Source: Hymenobacter ruricola (GTDB taxonomy: Bacteria; Bacteroidota; Bacteroidia; Cytophagales; Hymenobacteraceae). Taken from it: a stretch of DNA of 64,000 bases. The DNA is taken from NCBI RefSeq assembly GCF_015694525.1, contig NZ_JADQDM010000002.1:744001-808000 (forward strand), given 5' to 3'. The stretch's first letter is position 1, and each line of letters opens with the position of its first letter. The notes below the pieces were generated by a model. The model searched no databases and was not told where the DNA came from. It was given only the letters and a program-made list of their open reading frames with translations. Made by a program: the position numbers and the translations under genes. Of the stretch, positions 58,715 through 64,000 are shown piece by piece.

Positions 58715-59412
58715 TTGGGCAGTAGCGGCTGCAGCACCGTCCACACCGTGCGCGCCACAATGCGGTGCCCGGCCGGCGTGGGGTGGATGCCGTCGGCCTG
58801 GTTGAGGCTGCGGTCGCCGCCCACGCCTTGCAGCAGGAAGGGTATCAATACCAGATTGTTTTGGGTGGCCAGGTCTTGGTAAATGGCTTTGAAGTCGGCG
58901 GCATACTTCGCGCCCAGGTTGGGCGGAATCTGCATGCCGGCCAGCACGATTTGAGCCTTGGGGCTGCGGCGGCGCACCGTGTCGATGATGCCTTGCAGGT
59001 TGCGGCGGGTGGAGGCGAGCGGCAGGCCGCGCAGGCCGTCATTGCCGCCCAGCTCCAGCACAAACACCGCCACCGGCTGGCGCAGCACCCAGCCCACGCG
59101 GCTGAGGCCACCGGCGGTGGTTTCGCCGCTCAGGCCGGCATTGACGACTTCATAATCGAGCTGGAGCGAATCGATTTTCTGGCCAATCAGGCCGGGGAAT
59201 GCCTGGTCGGGCTCCACGCCGTAGCCTGCCGTGAGGCTGTTGCCGAAGAAGAGCAGGCGCTTTTTGCCGCTGGTGGCGCCGGGCTTGGGGCCCACGGCCG
59301 GCGCGGCGGAAGTGGCGGCCGGGGCCTTCGCCGTTTCGGAAGAAGAGTTGGAATGGCAGGCGGTGAGCGCCAGGGCCAAGAGGCCGGCGAGGGAGAAACG
59401 AACGAAGCGCAT
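58654..59412 (-). CDS. SGNH-family arylesterase/lysophospholipase, lipoprotein
   Basis: A 252-residue lipoprotein (MRFVRFSLAGLLALALTACH, lipobox LTAC). SGNH blocks are all visible: FFGNSLTAGYGVEPDQAFPG (Ser), NAGLSGETTAGGL (Gly), LELGGNDGLRGLP (Asn) and DGIHPTPAGHRIVA (Asp/His), as in TesA/EstA enzymes that hydrolyse acyl esters in the envelope. The last 20 residues (NYITRRPSRFTSSRSSSRLR) run past the normal family end and overlap the small gene on the other strand. It is divergent from an ABC ATPase/permease pair, as tesA is from ybbA-ybbP in E. coli. Confidence 0.9.
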   Translation of the reverse strand: MRFVRFSLAGLLALALTACHSNSSSETAKAPAATSAAPAVGPKPGATSGKKRLLFFGNSLTAGYGVEPDQAFPGLIGQKIDSLQLDYEVVNAGLSGETTAGGLSRVGWVLRQPVAVFVLELGGNDGLRGLPLASTRRNLQGIIDTVRRRSPKAQIVLAGMQIPPNLGAKYAADFKAIYQDLATQNNLVLIPFLLQGVGGDRSLNQADGIHPTPAGHRIVARTVWTVLQPLLPNYITRRPSRFTSSRSSSRLR

Positions 59413-59534
59413 GGATGAGGATTTGGGCACGAAAACGGAAAGGCAGAAAACATCGGGAAGGTTTTCGCGTCTTTGGTAACGAAGGGCGGCCGGGGTGGTT
59501 GTGGCGGGTGAATTCTCGAACGACCAATGAAACG

Positions 59535-59634
59535 GTCATGCCGAGCGCAGCGAAGCATCTTGCCCGCAGCAAGTAAACCAGTCAATTGGAGTTTAGTGGT
59601 GGCGGGCAAGATGCTTCGCTGCGCTCGGCATGAC
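59535..59634. repeat. Palindrome between the arylesterase and ABC genes
   Basis: GTCATGCCGAGCGCAGCGAA and onward to GCATCTTGCCCGC, with a perfect complement at 59601-59634. Same family as 41941-42034. It lies in the shared upstream region of two divergent units. Confidence 0.88.
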
Positions 59635-59696
59635 GTTCTTTTCTACGCTTGTCTTCTTCCTGCCCGCCTACCCCCAACCCCTCCTGCCTTACATAC

Positions 59697-60392
59697 ATGA
59701 GCATTCTTCGCGTCGATAACCTCACCAAAACCTACCCCAGCGCCGGGCACGAGCTCACCGTGCTGCACGCCGTCAGCTTCGACCTGGCGGCCGGCGACAC
59801 CTTTGCCATCGTCGGGCCCTCGGGCTCGGGCAAAACCACGCTGCTGGGCCTTTGCGCCGGCCTCGACCGCGCCACGTCGGGCAGCGTGTGGCTCAACGGC
59901 ATTCAGCTCGACCACCTGAGCGAGGACCAGCGCGCCGCCGTGCGCAACGAGCACGTGGGCTTTATTTTCCAGAATTTTCAGTTGCTGCCCACCCTCACGG
60001 CCCTCGAAAACGTGCTGGTGCCGCTGGAACTGCGCGGGCAGCGCGGTGCCTCCCAAACGGCCCTGGCCCTGCTCGACCGCGTGGGCCTGGCCGCCCGCGC
60101 CCACCACTACCCGGCACAACTCTCGGGCGGCGAGCAGCAGCGCGTGAGCCTGGCCCGCGCCTTCGCCAACCGCCCGGCCGTGCTCTTCGCCGACGAGCCC
60201 ACCGGCAACCTCGACCCCGACACCAGCGAGCGGGTGGTGAACCTGCTATTCGACCTCAACCGCGAAGCCGGCACCACCCTCGTGCTGGTGACCCACGACC
60301 TGGAACTGGCCGCCAAAACTCAGCGGACCTTGCGGCTGCGCGGCGGCAAAGTGGTGGAGGAAGCCAGCCCCGCCGTCCCGGAAAAACACTAA
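59697..60392 (+). CDS. ABC transporter ATP-binding protein (YbbA/LolD-like)
   Basis: A 231-residue ATPase of the MacB/LolD/YbbA class. Walker [13 protein letters not shown]-loop [18 protein letters not shown], signature [19 protein letters not shown], Walker [13 protein letters not shown] and the switch His in [10 protein letters not shown] are intact. It starts at 59697 ([13 protein letters not shown]). With the large FtsX-type permease downstream it should form an envelope mechanotransmission or lipid-related complex; the adjoining arylesterase suggests lipid or acyl-chain handling, which remains inference. Confidence 0.92.
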   Translation: MSILRVDNLTKTYPSAGHELTVLHAVSFDLAAGDTFAIVGPSGSGKTTLLGLCAGLDRATSGSVWLNGIQLDHLSEDQRAAVRNEHVGFIFQNFQLLPTLTALENVLVPLELRGQRGASQTALALLDRVGLAARAHHYPAQLSGGEQQRVSLARAFANRPAVLFADEPTGNLDPDTSERVVNLLFDLNREAGTTLVLVTHDLELAAKTQRTLRLRGGKVVEEASPAVPEKH

Positions 60393-60451
60393 CTGGTTTT
60401 TTTTGCCCTCGTCCCCGGCAACCGCGTTTGCAGCGAATGGGGGCCGGTTCT

Positions 60452-60541
60452 CAACTCATCAGTATGTTTTGCCCAAAACATACTGATGAGTTGGGCAAAA
60501 GGTCCCGTCGAGTTGGGCAGCTCGACGGGACCTTTTGCCCA
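60452..60541. repeat. Two tandem perfect hairpins between ATPase and permease genes
   Basis: First: 19-bp stem CAACTCATCAGTATGTTTT with loop GCCC. Second: 21-bp stem starting TGGGCAAAAGGTCCCGTCGA with an 8-base loop. The stems share TTGGGCAAAA-type bases. A 17-base piece of the second arm (CGGGACCTTTTGCCCAA) also occurs at 54184-54200. Confidence 0.88.
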
Positions 60542-60594
60542 AAAGAACAAGGGCTTTTGCCGCCTTCGTATTGTTCAATTCTGATTTGTCTCCC

Positions 60595-63153
60595 GTGACG
60601 CCATCCTTGCCGCCTACTTCCCGCCCCACTTTCTCCTGGCTTTTCCGCATGGCCTGGCGCGACAGCCGCCGCAGCCGGGCGCGGCTGCTGCTGTTCATGG
60701 CCAGCATCATCCTGGGCATCGCGGCGCTGGTGGGCATCAATTCCTTTGGCGACAACCTGGCCGGCAGCATCAGCGGGCAGGCCAAGGAATTGCTGGGCGC
60801 CGACCTGGTGCTGACCGGCAGCAAGGCCTTCTCGAAGGCCCTGCGCCCGGAGCTGAACAAGCTCGGCACGGCCCGCACCCGCGAAATGGCCTTTGCGTCG
60901 ATGGCCGAGTTCCGGCCCGGCGGGGGCGTGCGGCTGGTGCAGGTGCGGGCCCGCGACGGCGGCTTCTTTTACGGCGACTGGCAGACGGAGCCGCGCAACG
61001 CCGCCCAACGCTTCGTGCAGGACAGCACCGCGCCGGGCGCGCTGGTCGACGACGCGCTGCTGGCCCAGTTCGGGGCCCGGGTGGGCGACTCCGTGCTGGT
61101 GGGCCGGGTGCGGCTGCCCATCATCGGGCGGGTGCTGAAGACGCCGGGGCAGTCGGGCATCAGCACGGCGGTAGCGCCCACGGTGTTCATCCCGCTGAAC
61201 CTGGTGCGGCAGACGGGCCTGATTCAGCGGGGCAGCCGCCTGCAATACCGGCGCTACTACCAGTTCGCGCCCGGCACCGACGTGACGGCCGTGGTCAAGA
61301 ACCTGCAAACCCGCCTCGACAAGGCCGACCTCGACGCCGACACCGTGGCCACCCGCCAGGAGCAAACCGGCCGCGCCTTCGCCGACCTCACCCGCTACCT
61401 CAGTTTGGTGGCCTTCGTGGCCTTGCTGCTGGGCTGCGTGGGCGTGGCCAGCGCCGTGAACCTCTACGTGCGCGAAAAGCTGGCCGCCGTGGCCGTGCTG
61501 CGCTGCCTGGGTGCCAGCGGCCGGCAAGCCCTGCTCATTTACTTGATTCAAACCGCCGGGCTGGGCTTGGTGGGCGCGGTACTGGGCTCACTGCTGGGGG
61601 CGGTGGTGCAAAGCCTGCTGCCGCGCGTGCTGGGCGACTTTTTGCCGGTCGATATCACCGTCAGCGTGTCGTGGCCGGCCGTGCTGACCGGCCTGGCTAC
61701 CGGCCTGCTGATGGCGGTGCTCTTTGCCCTATTGCCGCTGCTGAGCGTGCGGCGCGTGTCGCCGCTGCGGGTGCTGCGCACGGCGTTTGAGGACGAGGCT
61801 GAGCGGCCCGACCCGTGGCGCGGACTGGTGCTTGCCGTCATCGGCTTGTTCATTCTCGCTTTTGCCTACCAGCAAACCCAGAGCTGGAAGATGACGCTGG
61901 GCTTCGGCGCGGGCCTGCTGGTGGCGTTTGTGGCGCTGGGGGCCTTGGGCCGCCTATTGATGGAGCTGGTGCGCCGCTTCTTTCCCAGCCGCTGGAGCTA
62001 CGTGTGGCGGCAGGGCCTGGCCAACCTCTTCCGGCCTCAAAACCAGACGCTCACGCTGGTTACGTCCATCGGCTTGGGCACCTTCCTGCTGGCCACGCTT
62101 TTCCTCACGCAGTCGCTGCTGCTGGGCCGCGTGCAGGTAGCCGGCCAGGGCCAGCAGCCCAACCTGGTGCTCTTCGACATTCAGCGCGAGCAGCGGGCCG
62201 GCGTTGAGGATTTGCTGAAGGCGCAAAAGCTGCCGGTGCTGCTGCGCGTGCCCATCGTGACCATGAGCCTGAAGGCCATCAACGGCCGCTCGGTGGCAGA
62301 GCTGAAAAAGGACACCACCACGGGCATTCCGCCCTGGGCCCTCACCCGCGAGTACCGCGTCACGTACCGCGACTCGCTCAACTCGTCCGAAAAGCTGGTG
62401 GAAGGCAGCCTGCCCGGCCTGGCCCCCGACGGGACCCCGCGCATTTCGGTGGAGGCCGGCTACCTGCAGCGGGCCAAGCTCAAGCTCGGCGACACGCTCG
62501 ATTTCAACGTGCAGGGCGCGCCCATGCGGGTGGTCATCGGCGGCACCCGCGAGATTGACCGGGCGCGGGTGCAGCCCAGCTTCCTGGTGGTGTTTCCGGC
62601 GGGTGTGCTGGAGCAGGCGCCGCAGTTTACCGTCCTGCTCACGCGCACGCCCAACACGGCGGCGCTGGCGGCCGTGCAGCAGCGGCTGGTGCGCGATTTC
62701 CCCAACGTGTCGGCCATCGACCTAGCCCTGATTCTACAAACCCTGGACGACCTCATTGGCAAAATCTCCTTCGTCATTCGTTTCATGGCCGGGTTCAGCA
62801 TTCTCACTGGCTTGCTGGTGCTCAGCAGTTCGGTGGTCATCAGCCGCTACCAGCGCGTGCGCGAAAGCGTGCTGCTGCGCACGCTGGGCGCCAGCCGGGC
62901 CCAGATTCTGCGTATCACGCTGGTCGAATACGGCCTGCTGGGGCTGCTGGCCGCGCTGGCCGGCATCGGGCTGGCCCTGCTGGCGGCCTGGGCGCTGGCC
63001 GTGTGGGTGTTCAATGCCAGCTTCGGGCCGGCGCTGCTGCCGCTGCTGGGCTTGGCCGCGCTGGTCACGGTGCTCACGGCGGCCATCGGCCTGTTCAACT
63101 CCCGCGACGTGCTGCGCCGCTCGCCGCTGGAAGTGCTGCGGGCGGAGGGGTAA
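60595..63153 (+). CDS. FtsX-like ABC permease (YbbP-type)
   Basis: An 852-residue inner-membrane protein with about ten helices: one near the N-terminus (LLLFMASIILGIAALVGINS), a MacB-like periplasmic domain, a three-helix FtsX block (SLVAFVALLLGCVGVASAVN, VLRCLGASGRQALLIYLIQT), a further pair of helices, a second periplasmic domain, and a final FtsX block (LLRTLGASRAQILRITLVEY). The size and two-FtsX layout match YbbP. GTG at 60595 (VTPSLPPTSRPTFSW) is preferred; ATG 60649 and TTG 60535 (inside the hairpin) are alternatives. The ATPase gene upstream supplies energy. Confidence 0.87.
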   Translation: MTPSLPPTSRPTFSWLFRMAWRDSRRSRARLLLFMASIILGIAALVGINSFGDNLAGSISGQAKELLGADLVLTGSKAFSKALRPELNKLGTARTREMAFASMAEFRPGGGVRLVQVRARDGGFFYGDWQTEPRNAAQRFVQDSTAPGALVDDALLAQFGARVGDSVLVGRVRLPIIGRVLKTPGQSGISTAVAPTVFIPLNLVRQTGLIQRGSRLQYRRYYQFAPGTDVTAVVKNLQTRLDKADLDADTVATRQEQTGRAFADLTRYLSLVAFVALLLGCVGVASAVNLYVREKLAAVAVLRCLGASGRQALLIYLIQTAGLGLVGAVLGSLLGAVVQSLLPRVLGDFLPVDITVSVSWPAVLTGLATGLLMAVLFALLPLLSVRRVSPLRVLRTAFEDEAERPDPWRGLVLAVIGLFILAFAYQQTQSWKMTLGFGAGLLVAFVALGALGRLLMELVRRFFPSRWSYVWRQGLANLFRPQNQTLTLVTSIGLGTFLLATLFLTQSLLLGRVQVAGQGQQPNLVLFDIQREQRAGVEDLLKAQKLPVLLRVPIVTMSLKAINGRSVAELKKDTTTGIPPWALTREYRVTYRDSLNSSEKLVEGSLPGLAPDGTPRISVEAGYLQRAKLKLGDTLDFNVQGAPMRVVIGGTREIDRARVQPSFLVVFPAGVLEQAPQFTVLLTRTPNTAALAAVQQRLVRDFPNVSAIDLALILQTLDDLIGKISFVIRFMAGFSILTGLLVLSSSVVISRYQRVRESVLLRTLGASRAQILRITLVEYGLLGLLAALAGIGLALLAAWALAVWVFNASFGPALLPLLGLAALVTVLTAAIGLFNSRDVLRRSPLEVLRAEG

Positions 63154-63183
63154 GCCCGGCTTGCGGCGGGGATAGTGCCGCCG

Positions 63184-63981
63184 TTAGAAGGTCACCTCGA
63201 AGCTGCCGTTGGTCACCGCAACCTGGCCGGTAGCATTCGCGTTGGCATCGGCCACAAACTCAAAGCGGCCCGTGGCGATGCCCTGTTCCGCATCGTAACG
63301 GGTGAGGGTGACGGTGCCCACCGGCGCGCCCACCGAGTAGGTTACGTACCGGGAAAAGCTGGCCAGCGGGCCGTTTGGATAGGTGGTGAACTCGGCAAAA
63401 GCACCCGCTTCGCTCACGCCCAAGGGGTAAGTGCCCGGCCCGGCAAATATTTTTCCCTGTTTGTTCTCTTCGGGAATAACGAGGAATACATCGTTCCATT
63501 GCGCGGGAGCTCCGGCGGCTTTATAGGAGCCGCGCAGGTACAAGTAGGGCCCAAACTTACCGCCGAACTCCGTGGCCGAATAGGTGGTGCCGTTCAGCGT
63601 CCAGCTCATCTTTCCCCGCACCACGTTGTCGTGCGTCAGCACTGGCACCTGGGCCGTGGTGGTGCTCCCGGCCACCACGGTTACCGGGATTCGCCACGGA
63701 GATGACGTGCTGGTGTTGGTGCTGAACGTGAGGGTGTAAGTGCCGGGGGGCAGCGTCGGAAAAGAGAAATTACCCTGGGCATCGGGCGTTGCCGTGTAGG
63801 TGTGCCCGTCGGCGGCGGTGGCCGTCACGGCGGTGATGCTGCCCACCCCGGCCACGGGGGCCAGCGCCCCCACCACGGCCCCGCTGGGCGCCACGGCATC
63901 GCGCGAACACGAAGTAGCAAACGTCAGAAAGGCCAGGCTCAGCCCTGATAAGTAGGTCCGGAAGCGGGGTGCAGTGCGCAT
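63184..63981 (-). CDS. Lipoprotein with carboxypeptidase-regulatory-like domain
   Basis: A 265-residue lipoprotein (MRTAPRFRTYLSGLSLAFLT, cysteine in ATSCSRD). Residues about 45-110 form a carboxypeptidase regulatory-like/DUF4382-type beta-sandwich (ATPDAQGNFSFPTLPPGTYT). Residues about 120-265 resemble DUF6252-like domains (WTLNGTTYSATEF, GPGTYPLGVSEAGAFAEF, GRFEFVADANAN, ending VAVTNGSFEVTF). It is probably exposed at the outer membrane; function unknown. It is convergent with the permease gene, 30 bases apart. The start is near the window's end. Confidence 0.72.
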   Translation of the reverse strand: MRTAPRFRTYLSGLSLAFLTFATSCSRDAVAPSGAVVGALAPVAGVGSITAVTATAADGHTYTATPDAQGNFSFPTLPPGTYTLTFSTNTSTSSPWRIPVTVVAGSTTTAQVPVLTHDNVVRGKMSWTLNGTTYSATEFGGKFGPYLYLRGSYKAAGAPAQWNDVFLVIPEENKQGKIFAGPGTYPLGVSEAGAFAEFTTYPNGPLASFSRYVTYSVGAPVGTVTLTRYDAEQGIATGRFEFVADANANATGQVAVTNGSFEVTF

Positions 63982-64000
63982 AGTGGTGCGGGAAGGCTAA

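Overview
The window looks like chromosomal DNA of a GC-rich member of the Bacteroidota, most likely Hymenobacter or a close relative. The grounds are two type IX secretion (T9SS) cargo proteins with C-terminal YPNP-type sorting domains, TAnnTTTG-type -7 promoter elements, many lipoproteins and outer-membrane barrels, and overall gene content. No tRNA, rRNA, insertion sequence, phage gene or CRISPR array was seen. An AT-rich gene near 33 kb is the clearest sign of foreign DNA.

Layout. 1-9 kb: the N-terminal part of topoisomerase III, a very large repeat-built T9SS protein, a DUF4419 protein and a GAF protein. 9-13 kb: a SUMF1-like protein, a 42-bp tandem repeat array, an unknown protein, a PL9-like pectate lyase lipoprotein and a stress-type protein. 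13-17.5 kb: an APC permease, then a minus-strand sulfur-responsive unit made of a SAM-I riboswitch, a six-cysteine leader peptide, an ATP-grasp enzyme and an LLM monooxygenase. 17.5-27.5 kb: a TonB receptor, an M1 aminopeptidase, a beta-carbonic anhydrase next to a SulP transporter, and an OmpR-type two-component system. Four 11-bp-phased direct repeats lie just upstream of the SulP gene. 27.8-38.9 kb: a PaoABC-type molybdenum aldehyde oxidoreductase operon and, 6 kb on, an XdhC-type maturation factor. Between them is an accessory island (zeta-type toxin plus a small partner, an ApeA-like HEPN protein, an HTH regulator in an elaborate palindrome, a coiled-coil protein) bracketed by near-identical terminators and a 177-bp direct repeat of the paoC 3' end. 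NmrA and AraC genes follow.

40.5-49.4 kb: a complete minus-strand reductive pyrimidine degradation pathway. PreTA reduces uracil or thymine, dihydropyrimidinase opens the ring, beta-ureidopropionase releases the beta-amino acid, a class III aminotransferase makes the semialdehyde, and an MmsA-type dehydrogenase makes the acyl-CoA. Each of the five gene junctions contains a palindromic repeat element. 49.8-57.4 kb: a PAP2 phosphatase, an outer-membrane barrel, a pectin unit (KdgF plus a CE8-PL10 fusion) and a second T9SS protein with IPT/TIG domains. 57.5-64 kb: MurI, a small unknown protein, an SGNH arylesterase divergent from an ABC ATPase/permease pair (the order of E. coli tesA-ybbA-ybbP), and a lipoprotein.

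The most unusual features are the SAM riboswitch followed by a poly-Cys leader peptide, the phased operator by the SulP gene, the duplication-flanked toxin island, and a dense population of intergenic palindromes in several sequence families. All calls rest on reading the sequence; no database search was run.
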